Source of the DNA: Mesostigma viride
Taxonomy: Eukaryota > Streptophyta > Mesostigmatophyceae > Mesostigmatales > Mesostigmataceae
Direction of reading: 5' to 3'
Length of the DNA: 64,000 nucleotides
Assembly (NCBI GenBank): GCA_009746045.1
Contig: RPFO01000643.1
Location: 119,501 to 183,500 of the forward strand
Below, piece by piece: positions 14,238-23,180 of this stretch. Every line of letters starts with the position of its first letter. The stretch's first letter is position 1. The position numbers were made by a program, and so were the translations under genes. Below the pieces are notes generated by a model. It was not told where the DNA came from, did not search any database, and was given only the letters and a program-made list of their open reading frames with translations.

Positions 14238-14397
14238 GGTGGTGCAGGTGCCCTGGTGCACCTAGAGCAGGGGTAGCTTACATTCCCACCCTTGCATGAA
14301 GTAGCATAGAATGTATTAAAAGCCATATGCCCCTTCTCAGGGATATGTGCTACATTTACTCCCAACGGAGTGATGTTGATAACTAATTAATTAATTA
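14238..14397 (+). mobile_element. 160-bp TTAA-tailed retro-insert (SINE-like)
   Basis: A 7-bp target duplication ATGACAT (14,231-14,237 and 14,398-14,404) flanks the insert. Its 3' end has a small hairpin CTCC-CAAC-GGAG (14,359-14,370) and then a TAATTAATTAATTAA tail. The hairpin and tail resemble the 3' ends of the ORF1-only elements at 25,340-25,399 and 28,384-29,326 (CTCCC-CAAC-GGGAG), suggesting the same machinery moved it. It may be a SINE or a strongly truncated member of that family. Confidence 0.7.
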
Positions 14398-14904
14398 ATG
14401 ACATCATATTAATTTTTAAAATCATTATTGATAGCAACACTACCTTGTTAGCATTTGTTACCATTCAGGGCTCCAAATGCCCTGAGGCGTTGTACAAGGT
14501 CTGAACAACCGTAATTCATTGTGGCTGTTAAGTTCCAGCTTCGTCGGGCATAATTCGTCTAACTATCTAAGTGCAAACGTTGTTTGGAAGGGACTCATTT
14601 TGGCCTTAATTAAGGATCTGGAGCAGGAGCACGTATTCCATGGACTGATGGGGGTGGGTGCATTAGAACTAAGCCGCGAAGACTAGCTGATCTCACTCTA
14701 ATCTTATATACAAAGTTGTCTCCTTGATAATATACAAAGTTGTCTCTCTACAAAATCCTAACTACTCTACTCAGTCACGCACCCCTTCCTCCTGGCGTGG
14801 GGGAGGGGGGGCTCTTACATCGCCATGCGTCCAGGCATGATTTGTCTCGCTTCATGTACCATGATTGCCTTTAATTTGACCATTAATTAATTAATTAATT
14901 AAGA

Positions 14905-15285
14905 ACATCCATCCATCCATCCATCCATCCCTCCCTCCTCCTCCCTCCCTCCCTCCCTCCCTCCCTCCTCCCTCCCTCCTCCCTCCCTCCCTCCCTCCCT
15001 CCCTCCCTCCCTCCCTCCCCCCCTCCCTCCCTCCTCCCTCCCTCCCTCCCTCCCTCCCTCCCTCCCTCCCTCCTCCCTCCCTCCCTCCCTCCCTCCTCCC
15101 TCCCTCCCTCCCTCCCTCCCTCCCTCCCTCCCTCCCTCCCTCCCTCCCTCCCTCCCTCCCTCCCTCCCTCCCTCCCTCCCTCCCTCCCTCCTCCCTCCCT
15201 CCCTCCCTCCCTCCCTCCCTCCCTCCCTCCCTCCCTCCCTCCCTCCCTCCCTCCCTCCCTCCCTCCCTCCCTCCCTCCATCCATG
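14905..15285 (-). repeat. (TCCC)n / (GGGA)n microsatellite
   Basis: About 370 bp of CCCT units with scattered CTCCTC interruptions, bordered by CCATCCATCC on both sides and preceded by ATTAATTAATTAATTAATTAA (14,882-14,902). The three long minus-strand Gly/Arg/Glu frames across it are repeat translations. Confidence 0.95.
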
Positions 15286-15498
15286 ATGAAATTTGGTCGG
15301 GTAAATTGCAATAGACTCGCCTTTTGATGACGAACACGCCGATCTAATTTTTGGCAGCCATCGCCCAGGGTTTCTTAAGTTATCGCCAGCGGCCTGCCCA
15401 GCAGATCTCGCTATTTTTCTGCACATTATGGCGGCACCACGCACGTGATCAGTGTGCCTGCGCCCCCTGCCCTCGTCTAGGTGCTATTAAACGTAGCT

Positions 15499-16686
15499 AT
15501 GGAGGTCCCCGCATCGTCTTCAGCTCTTGCCGCCGATTCTATTGATGCCCAGATTGCTGCAAACAAAATCGCCCACGACATTGTCGTCGCCAAGAACGCC
15601 GCTAACAAGCGATCCAAGACTTCGGAAGCAACTCCGATAGCTGCTGAAACCTCCTTGCCGGACGCCATTTCTTCCTCATTCTACATGCCAGGCCAGCGTT
15701 TGAGCCTGGCAGACATCGATACCTTCCTCGCCTACAATGACGCCGCTGTGACAAGCGTGCTGAAGCTCCGCAACGACAACGACGCCCCGATTCGCCACCC
15801 TAAGAGCGGCCAGGTTATGGAGGCTGCTTCGGATGAATGGCCTCATTGGGATGAGCGCCAGCGTCGGCTTGCCTGTCTTATTTCGTGCTGCCCTGAACTT
15901 GTCGAGCTGCCGGCGACGACCATCGCCAGGCCAGCCCCCGCGACCGATGTTAACGTGCAGCTGCAGGACGTCGCACAGTCTTTTACGACCGTGCAGGGCG
16001 ACATTAAGGTCCTGACGGAGGCGTCTGCAGCTGCGACGGCACAATTGCTGGAGCTGAAGAAAGCCATGGCAGCCCCCGCCAAAACTACCACGTTTGCCGA
16101 CGTCACCGGCAAGCAGTTGACCACCATCGTTCAACAGGCGGCCAAGTCTGCAGCTACCGCTGCGGTCACCCAGAATGCAGTGCAGCAACGCCAGCGCAAT
16201 ATGGTAATCAAAGGCTTCCAGACAGGCGCGGCAGCACATGAGACAGCACACTCACTTGCCGAGGAGCTGCGCGGCCCAGCGTTTCTGGGGAAGATGCAGC
16301 TCCAGAACCGTGTTGTCATTGAACGAGCCATTCGGCTGCCAGGCCCTCCGGGCCTGGTCGTCGTCACCATGGCCTCCATGCACGACAAACGCCTCGTGCT
16401 GGGAGCACGTCGTCTGCTCCAGTCCGGCGACTTCAGCCTCGACGAGGACTACACGCCGGCTCAACTGAAGGCGAGGAGCGCGGTGTGGAACAGCACCATC
16501 GTCCAGGGGGAGCGGCGTTGCCACCCTCCATCGCCTGACTACGTATGCATTGAGTCGTCCCCCTCTTCTTCCCCCTCTTTTTCAACCTCCACCGGCGGGC
16601 CGCTTCGGCCACTTGCCGCTTTCTCTTGGCCTGTTTTTGCGCGATGTCAACGGGATTTTCCATGGTGGCTGTACTTTCGCTCGTAA
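15499..16686 (+). CDS. LINE ORF1-like nucleic-acid-binding protein
   Basis: An open frame of about 395 codons starts at ATG 15,499 (MEVPASSSALAADS); an in-frame GTG at 15,481 lies just upstream. Layout: an N-terminal helical region; around residues 145-200 a heptad-rich segment (VQLQDVAQSFTTVQGDIKVL) like a coiled coil; then an RRM-like block beginning NMVIKGFQ (near residue 234) with VIERAIRLPGPPGLVVVTMA; then RRLLQSGDFSLDEDYTPAQL, matching the L1 ORF1 C-terminal signature (I/F-x-I/L-D-E-D-L/Y-T-P). L1-type ORF1 trimers coat element RNA and act as chaperone. The last ~50 codons (Ser/Pro-rich) look less conserved. No reverse transcriptase follows; a hairpin and TGATTAC repeats do. GC is higher than in its flanks. 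It lies inside the CACTA-like element. Confidence 0.7.
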   Translation: MEVPASSSALAADSIDAQIAANKIAHDIVVAKNAANKRSKTSEATPIAAETSLPDAISSSFYMPGQRLSLADIDTFLAYNDAAVTSVLKLRNDNDAPIRHPKSGQVMEAASDEWPHWDERQRRLACLISCCPELVELPATTIARPAPATDVNVQLQDVAQSFTTVQGDIKVLTEASAAATAQLLELKKAMAAPAKTTTFADVTGKQLTTIVQQAAKSAATAAVTQNAVQQRQRNMVIKGFQTGAAAHETAHSLAEELRGPAFLGKMQLQNRVVIERAIRLPGPPGLVVVTMASMHDKRLVLGARRLLQSGDFSLDEDYTPAQLKARSAVWNSTIVQGERRCHPPSPDYVCIESSPSSSPSFSTSTGGPLRPLAAFSWPVFARCQRDFPWWLYFRS

Positions 16687-16782
16687 TTACGGGTGGTGCA
16701 TTAAGCGCAGGCTTTCGACCTTCCCTTTCAACACCAAACTACTCCATCATCTTGTGTAAGTTAGGGTCTTAGGGGCAGTGCA

Positions 16783-16814
16783 GCTTGTCTGGACGATCGA
16801 TCATGCAGACAAGC
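16783..16814 (+). other. Hairpin downstream of ORF1
   Basis: GCTTGTCTG (16,783-16,791) pairs perfectly with CAGACAAGC (16,806-16,814) around a 14-nt loop. It lies about 100 bp after the ORF1 stop and just before TGATTAC repeats, the same order (ORF1, hairpin, short-repeat tail) as in the TTAA-tailed elements, so it may be the 3' recognition structure of this element. Confidence 0.55.
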
Positions 16815-16832
16815 ACACGTGACCCTGACCGA

Positions 16833-17055
16833 AATGACTACCAAAAAAGGACAAATGATTACCGATTTTTACCGATGATTACACATGATTACACATGATT
16901 ACACGTACATGATTACCAAAAAAGGACAAATGATTACCGATTTTTACCGATGATTACACATGATTACACATGATTACACGTACATGATTACCAAAAAAGG
17001 ACAAATGATTACCGATTTTTACCGATGATTACACATGATTACATATGATTACACC
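16833..17055 (+). repeat. 75-bp tandem repeat with TGATTACACA sub-units
   Basis: The marker CCAAAAAAGG recurs at 16,841, 16,916 and 16,991 (period 75 bp). Each unit contains several ATGATTACAC sub-repeats. It could be an expanded retroelement tail. Confidence 0.9.
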
Positions 17056-17496
17056 CCCGTATTACATAGGAAGGTGTGACTATGTACTCCACCCTATGTA
17101 CTCCAAGAGTACATAGGGTGGCACACTATGTACTCCAAGAGTACATAGTCCGGAGTACATATGATCCGGGATTTCCGAATAGGGGACTGCCGACGCGGTG
17201 AGACACGCCCGTATTACATAGGAAGGAGTGACTATGTACTCCACACTATGTACTCCAAGAGTACATAGGGTGGCACACTATGTACTCCAAGAGTACATAG
17301 TCCGGAGTACATATGATCCGGGATTTCCGAATAGGGGACTGCCGACGCGGTGAGACACGCCCGTATTACATAGGAAGGAGTGACTATGTACTCCACACTA
17401 TGTACTCCAAGAGTACATAGGGTGGCACACTATGTACTCCAAGAGTACATAGTCCGGAGTACATATGATCCGGGATTTCCGAATAGGGGACTGCCG
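17056..17496 (+). repeat. 152-bp tandem repeat rich in perfect hairpins
   Basis: Units start at about 17,056, 17,208 and 17,360 (CCCGTATTACATAGGAAGG). Each unit has two copies of the perfect palindrome CTATGTACTC-CAA-GAGTACATAG (17,094; 17,126; 17,246; 17,278; 17,398; 17,430) plus TCCGGAGTACATATGATCCGG. Six identical 10-bp-stem hairpins in 440 bp. Confidence 0.95.
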
Positions 17497-18540
17497 AACT
17501 CGAGGCCCCCAGAGTACTAACTAGGCTGACTATCTACATGTACTCGAGTCACGACGCAGTGAGATACGCCAAGCCGCCCGAAGCAGATCTCTGCATGCGC
17601 CACGTGTAACGAGGGTTCTGCTTGCGAATTCGAATTGCGATGAGCCGTTGCAGACGCGCCGCCTAGATGTTTGAATTTCATCAACGAGCCTTGAACGAGC
17701 TGGTAAAGTTTGCCTGCCCTTGCATCACCTTGCGCTGGCTATGCCGATTGCAGTCCAGCCGACTGATAGTGGTGAAAGAATAAGCGCCCCCCTAAACCCG
17801 CATGCTCACGATGCTTGAAGAAAAAAAAGCAAAAGGCGCACTAGGATGCATGACAAGCCCTTTTGGAGCCCCAGTTTAGCATGATTCGGTCATCCGTTTC
17901 CAGCCATCGGCAGCGCCAACTCCGATACAGCTTACTATGGCGTAGTCGGTAGCCAGCTACACCGCTTTTCTTGCCTTTGTTACTACATGCAAACTTCAAT
18001 TCGTTACATCGTGCGCCTGCGGCATATTTAAGAAAGCGGCTGCAAGCGCACCTTGCTGAGCCAGGTACACAATGTCTTCAGTCAGCGACCGCGTATGCAT
18101 GCCACGTTTAGTCGCATCGAGTCGCGTAGACAATGCGTTCCGGATGAAATTCCGGATGAAATTGTTCACCGTTCAATTGCTCAGCGCTGCCTGAATGCAG
18201 CGCGCTTTATTACTGACTCTGTCCTCTTTGCATGCATTGCAGTCGATTGTATGTTATTTTCACGTTGTCCATCTTTCCACTCGCTTTCATTGTTTACCAG
18301 ATACCAAAAGTCTCCCACGAGGTAGGCGACACTTCAATCTCGCTTATTTTACACCTGGCACACCTGGGCTTCTCTGTATGTGCCGATGCCCATCGTAAGT
18401 TGTTGAACGTTTTTTGCCCTCCATGGTTTCCAATTTTACTAGGAGTTCTTAGGAGCTCTCTCTCCATTGACTTCTCTGTCTCTTTTGCTTTGGCCATGCC
18501 ATGTTAGGGTAATGTCTTCCTTGCTGCCATGCTAGCGGGC
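17497..18540. other. CACTA interior, no gene recognised
   Basis: This is single-copy-looking sequence with open frames near 18,053-18,500. No motif or homology to anything else in the window was seen. Confidence 0.4.
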
Positions 18541-19800
18541 CCACGTGCTTGTTCCTTGTCAAAGTAGGGAGGCTCGCGGGGTAGGTGGCTGGTCATGCTT
18601 GTACCTTATCAAGGGAGGGGCCCACGTAGGGTAGGTGGGTGGGCATGCGTGTACCTTGTCAAGGGAGGGATTCACGTATGGTAGGTGGGTGCACGAGCTT
18701 GGTCCTTGTCAAGAGGCACATACGTAGGGTAGGTGAGTGCACGTGCTTGTTACTGGTCAGGGGAGGCATGGATGTGGGGTAGGCATGTGCACGTGCTTAT
18801 TCCTTGTCAAGGGAGGGACGCACGTAGTGTAGGTGAGTTCATGTGCTTGTTCCTTGTCAAAGGAGGGGTGCACACAGGGTGGGTGGGTGCACGTGCTCGT
18901 TCCTTGTCAAGGGAGGCATGCATGTGGGGTAGGCATGTGCACGTGCTTGTTTCATGTCAAGGGAGGGATGCAGGTAGGGTAGGTGGGTGGGCTTGCTTGT
19001 TCCTTGTCAAGGGAGGGATGCACGTACGGTAGATGAGTGCACATGCTTGTTCCTTGTCAAAGGAGGGGGGCATGTGGAGTAGGAATGTGCACATGGTTGT
19101 TCCATGTCAAGGGAGGGATGCAGGTAGGGTAGGTGGGTGGGCATGCTTGTACCTTATCAAGGGAGGGGCGGACATCGGGTAGGTGGGTGCACGTGCTTGG
19201 TCCTTGCCAAGGGAGGGATTCACGTACGGTAGGTGAGTGCACATGCGTGTTCCTTGTCGAAGGAGGGGGGCACTTAGGGTAGGTGGGTGCACGTGCTTGT
19301 TGCTTGTCAAGAGGCACGTACATAGGGTTGGTGGGTGCACGTGCTTGTTCCATGTCACAGGAGGGATGCACGTAGGGTAGGTGGGTGCACGTGCTTGTTA
19401 CTGGTCAGGGGAGGCATGGATGTGGGGTAGGCATGTGCACGTGCCTATTCCTTGTCAAGGGAGGGACGCGCGTAGTGTAGGTGAGTTCATGTGCTTGGTC
19501 CTTGTCAAAGGAGGGGTGCACACAGGGTGGGTGGGTGCACGTGCTCGTTCGATTCTTGTCAAGGGAGGCATGCATGTGGGGTAGGCATGTGCACGTGCTT
19601 GTTCCTTGTCAAAGGAGGGCTGCACATAGGGTAGGTGGGTGCACGTGCCCGTTCGATTCTTGTCAAGGGAGGCATGCATGTGGGGTGGGGCATGTGCACG
19701 TGCTTGTTCCTTGTCAAGGGAGGGACACAACAGGGTATGTGGGTGGTTTTGCTGGTTCCTTGCCATGGGAGGGACGTAATAGGTTAGGTGGGTGCACGCA
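18540..19800 (+). repeat. Approximately 50-bp minisatellite, about 25 copies
   Basis: The recurring core is CTTGTTCCTTGTCAAGGGAG followed by GGATGCACGTAGGGTAGGTG and GGTGCACGTG, with a period of about 49-61 bp. Variants include TACTGGTCAGGGGAGG and a GATTCTTGTCAAGG insertion. Open frames on both strands across it are repeat translations. Confidence 0.9.
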
Positions 19801-19825
19801 TCATTTTTTTCCTTATTCTCAGCCC

Positions 19826-20095
19826 ATCAACTAGAACTTTCAGCTGCCAGTCCTCACTAGTCTACGACCGTAACTGCATTCGGGTTCATGTTAAATACGT
19901 TGCGTTTTTCTTGGACGGCATGGAAGATGCTGTCATTTTCAAGAGAGGGATGCACGTACGTATTGGTGGTGGTGCACGCATCGTCCCTTTTCTTACTAGT
20001 TGCCTGTGTACTAGAAATTTCAACTGCTATTCCTCGCTACCGTATGGCCGTAACTGCATTCGGGGCATTTTGCGTTTTCTATGAGTGCGTGACAG
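19826..20095 (+). repeat. Approximately 170-bp imperfect tandem duplication
   Basis: The segment with CTAGAACTTTCAGCTGCCA, a cytosine-rich link and CCGTAACTGCATTCGGG near 19,830-19,890 recurs diverged near 20,008-20,065 (CTAGAAATTTCAACTGCTA, CCGTAACTGCATTCGGGG). Confidence 0.7.
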
Positions 20096-20524
20096 TTGCT
20101 GTCTTACTTGGACAAAGGCGGAATGAACTGCAGGCAATCCGGAATGATTAAGACGGGAAGTTGGTCAACTCGCACCAAAAGCGGAGCCGCCATATGGACG
20201 GCGGTACCTTTCAAATCAACATGGGCGATTACCCCTGGCCGAGCGGACTTGAGGGTGACAACAGCTTCAAGACGCCACCCTCATCGGCCAAGGTTCTACT
20301 GCCGTAACGGCTTAATTTATTACCTAAGATGTTCCGTGAACTTCATGTGCGTCATCTCCACGATTTCATCATGAAGCCCACGTTGACAACATCGGATGGA
20401 AGTGATTCGTGCAATTGATTATTAATGACTTCTTAAACATTTTAATGAAATGCCTAATTCAAAAATGCATCTTGAAAAGCACCATATCATGCAAGCCACT
20501 CACCATAGCCGGGGTCAATGCATT
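20096..20524. other. CACTA interior, no gene recognised
   Basis: A minus-strand frame around 20,100-20,270 (TLKSARPGVIAHVDLKGTAV) looks somewhat protein-like but is short, and no family could be assigned. Confidence 0.3.
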
Positions 20525-21035
20525 TTAGAATTCGGGGCCATAACCCGGACAGGCTGCGTTGTAGGCATGGGTTACTAATATTACTGGGGCATAACCGGCC
20601 CCGTAACCACCGCAGTAACCAGGGTCAACTACTGGGCCGTAACTACTGCAGGTTACGGGACGGTTGACGGACCCGTAACCAGGCCAGTAGCCAGGCCCGG
20701 TTATCAGAACTGGTCCCGTAACCATGCCGGTAACCCATCCCGGTTCTCAGAACTGGTCCCGTAACCATACCAGTTTACCGCCCGGTAACTTCTACTTGGG
20801 CCGTAACCATGACCGTAACCCAGATAGGTTACGGGCATGGTTACGGCTCCGGTAAAAGTTACCGCCCAGTAAACGTTCCGGTAACTAATACCGCCCGGTA
20901 ACCATTACCGGCCGGTATTTAGTCTGTTGCATTCCGGGTTACCGGCCGGTAACCTGGCCGGTAACCTTAAACGTACATGGTTACTGGCCAGTAACCGCCC
21001 CGGTAACCTCAACCGGGGCGTTTACGCCCCGTAAA
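20525..21035 (-). repeat. Right subterminal repeats of the CACTA-like element
   Basis: Dense CCGGTAAC / GTTACCGG / CCCGTAACC motifs run up to the terminus at 21,049. The block mirrors that at the left end but is longer, with some 30 short motifs. Confidence 0.75.
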
Positions 21036-21196
21036 ATTAACTCCTAGTGTCCCCCCTCCCCCCTCCCCCTCCCCCCTCCCCCTCCCCCTCCCCCCCTCCC
21101 CCTCCCCCTCCCCCTCCCCCCTCCCCCCTCCCCCTCCCCCTCCCCCCCCCCTTCTCCTCCCCCCCCCCTCGGAAAAATACCATGGCATGCGTGCAG

Positions 21197-22869
21197 AGCT
21201 TGATGGCACACAAGGGCAGCCCGCCAGCCGCTGCGGGCGCCGGCTCCATCGTGGTGGGCGTGCCCGGCGTTGGCACCCTGCTGCAGCTCCCAGGGACCCT
21301 GCAGGGCCGCGTGGTCCCCTCCTCCAGCGTCATCACCGTCGCTGTCCTCCCCACCCATGGACCGCTCCCCACCCCAGGAGCCCGTGTGGTGCGACTTTCC
21401 TGGCTGCCTGGTCGTAAACGTGGCCAAGGTGTGCGTGCCTGCAGGATGCAAGTGATGGCTGCCAGCCGCCCCCGTGTGGTCTCGGCACAGGCGCAGGCAC
21501 AGGTGCATGCTGAATCCCAAGCACGGGCACAGGTGCATCGGGTGCCAGCAGCCGGCAGCGGTGACAGCTGCGCGGGGGCCAGCATGCCCAACTCGTCATC
21601 GTCGGGGCATGGCGTGTCGTCCAGAGGGTGGGTGGGTGCGGACGGCAGCAACTACGAGAGTGGAAGCAATTCGGCACTGGTGATGGGCCATGCGGGCAGT
21701 GGCAGCTAGGGGCGGCAAATTACCACGGAGCAAGCGTTCAGATTGGCGGTGGGGGTGGAGGCGGGGCCGGTCCAGTGGCGGGTGCCAGCAGCAACAGTTT
21801 CGGGTGGTAATGGCGGGGGGGTTGCGTCTCGGGCGTCCTCAGACCCGGCCTCCCTTCGTTACAAAGCGATGGCCGAGAGGCCGGTCGCGTCCTGTGCTTG
21901 CTGCTGCTGTCGCCACGCAGCCGCTGCATCCTGCGCCTGGTGCGCGAGCGCGGCGGACTCAGGCTATTATTAGACCTGGCCGACATTATTGCAGTGCTGC
22001 AGCTGCGAGACGCGTGGAGGCCGCCGTGACTGGGTCGCCCCCGTCGACGGCTCCGTCTCCAATAATGGCGCTAATTCTGGAACAGCTGGCGCGGCGGCGG
22101 CAGAACACGGCGCCCTGGAGGAGGCCAAAAGAGGGGATGACCAGGGGGCGGGGGCTAAGGGGGTCAGTGGTGGCCAGGGAGGAGGTGGCCATCCCCCCAC
22201 GGCTGCAAGCTTTAGCGACTGCCCCGGGGCAGTCTGGTGGCGTGCACTCGGGGGGTTGGCCCGTGGACGGGTCCCAGGAGGTGGCTCAAGCACATCATTT
22301 GGGCAGGGGCGTGGGGGACATGGGAGGCGATTACGAGAACGGGAGCGACAACGAGGATAATGCCGGCGGCAGCGACGACGACATGCGGACGGGGAACACC
22401 CACGGCGGGCTGCCAGGTGGCTGTGCCGGGCCGCAGAACCATGCCGGCCGTACGGAGCAGCTGCTTCGTCTCGTGCGCCAGGCCACGTCGGCCGTGAAGG
22501 TCCTGCAAGGGATGCTCCCGCCGCAGGCCAAGGAAGGCCGGGGCCGGGGCAGGGGGGGCGGCGTGGGGGTACCCCAAGGTGCGTACTTGGAGACAGTCTC
22601 CTCGGTGCACTCGAGCGACCGCTGCGCTGGCGCATAGTGCTCGGCCTGTCACGGTGGAGGGTGGCAAGCCCCTGGCGGGGGAGATGGCTGTGATGGGGGG
22701 AGGCTCACCAGGGGAGGAGTCGGGGGGCCCTGCCTCGGGCGTCACGGTTGCCAGCTTTGACGGCCAGCATGGGGGCAAGGATGCGGATGCCACGTTGCTG
22801 CGTTCGGGGCCAGCGCGTAAGAGGCGGCGGTATTATGCGGCGAGCGTGCTGCCCGTGCAGGCGCCGTGA
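21197..22869 (+). pseudogene. Host gene, probable last exon(s) beyond the CACTA insertion
   Basis: After the C-rich tract (21,050-21,165) an acceptor GTGCAG at 21,196 opens in phase 0 (SLMAHKGSPPAAAGAGSIVV), which matches the donor phase at 6,492. Helical sequence of the earlier style occurs at about 21,880-22,027 (RVLCLLLLSPRSRCILRLV, then GGLRLLLDLADIIAVLQLRD) and 22,440-22,515 (GRTEQLLRLVRQATSAVKVL). As in exon 2 these lie in different frames, with Gly-rich linkers. A basic C terminus (ARKRRRYY...) ends at a stop near 22,869. An alternative frame at 21,375-21,445 reads EPVWCDFPGC, reminiscent of the first half of a MYND finger, but the remaining cysteines are absent. That this is the same gene as 2,974-6,492 is inferred from phase, style and the split intron. 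Confidence 0.45.
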
Positions 22870-23180
22870 TGGGTCGCGCACCGAACCAATGACAGTCACC
22901 ATAACAGTGACGTACGCTCTCATGGCGGTGACGTACGCAACCCATGACATGCCAGGGAAGACTTGCTCCAACACTCTAGCGCACTCTACCATGCCCTGAA
23001 GGACTTCTTAGAGGCGGTGACTTTGGGATCTGTGGAACTAGTGCTTGCCGCTGGCTGGTGGTCTTTCTAATGATTCGATCCTTGGAGCCATCCTTGGCTG
23101 ATTCTTTCCCTGGGAGACTCCTGGAAGGCTCTGATAGCTTCGTCAGAGCACAGACTCCTTGAAGACCATTAATTCGCGCT
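22870..23180. other. No gene recognised
   Basis: This is probable 3' flank of the host gene. It contains a small direct repeat (GTGACGTACGC) near 22,908-22,938. Confidence 0.4.

Larger units (their letters stand above)
12620..14650 (+). repeat. Segmental duplication, copy 2, with two later expansions
   Basis: This is the partner of 8,475-10,250. Relative to copy 1 it has gained a pure GGGA repeat (12,664-12,812) at the point after GAGAGGGTGGGTGGG, and a 160-bp TTAA-tailed insert (14,238-14,397) inside the segment that reads ATGACATTATTTG-like in copy 1. Comparing the two copies gives the empty site for both events. Confidence 0.75.
6952..21049. mobile_element. 14.1-kb CACTA-type DNA transposon in a host intron
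   Basis: Both ends carry the same perfect 16-bp inverted terminus CACTAGGAGTTAATTT (6,952 onward; reverse complement ending 21,049), starting with the CACTA signature of the En/Spm superfamily. Outside both ends lies the same (CCCCTC)n tract, with TC/TC immediately flanking, a possible 2-bp duplication. Inside both ends are dense TAACC/CCGGTTA-rich subterminal repeats, as known for CACTA elements. The interior holds minisatellites, a 353-bp tandem repeat, a 1.8-2-kb segmental duplication, unrecognised exon-like pieces (11.4-12.4 kb) and a LINE ORF1-like gene. No DDE transposase was recognised, so it may be non-autonomous or its transposase too diverged to see. The expected 3-bp duplication is not clear. 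Confidence 0.65.

Noticed and set aside
15481-15498. Upstream GTG as start of the ORF1-like gene
   Set aside because: A normal ATG follows at 15,499; eukaryotic initiation at GTG is not supported here.
16550-16759. Second ORF after ORF1 as the start of a LINE ORF2
   Set aside because: It is short and has no endonuclease or RT motif; repeats follow at once.
18733-19834. Repeated ARACYWSGEAWMWGRHVHV-like protein
   Set aside because: It follows the ~50-bp minisatellite unit, and similar open frames exist on the opposite strand.
21375-21445. MYND zinc finger in the host gene's last exon (EPVWCDFPGC)
   Set aside because: Only the first two cysteines fit. The later C-x2-C and H-x3-C pairs are absent in every frame nearby.
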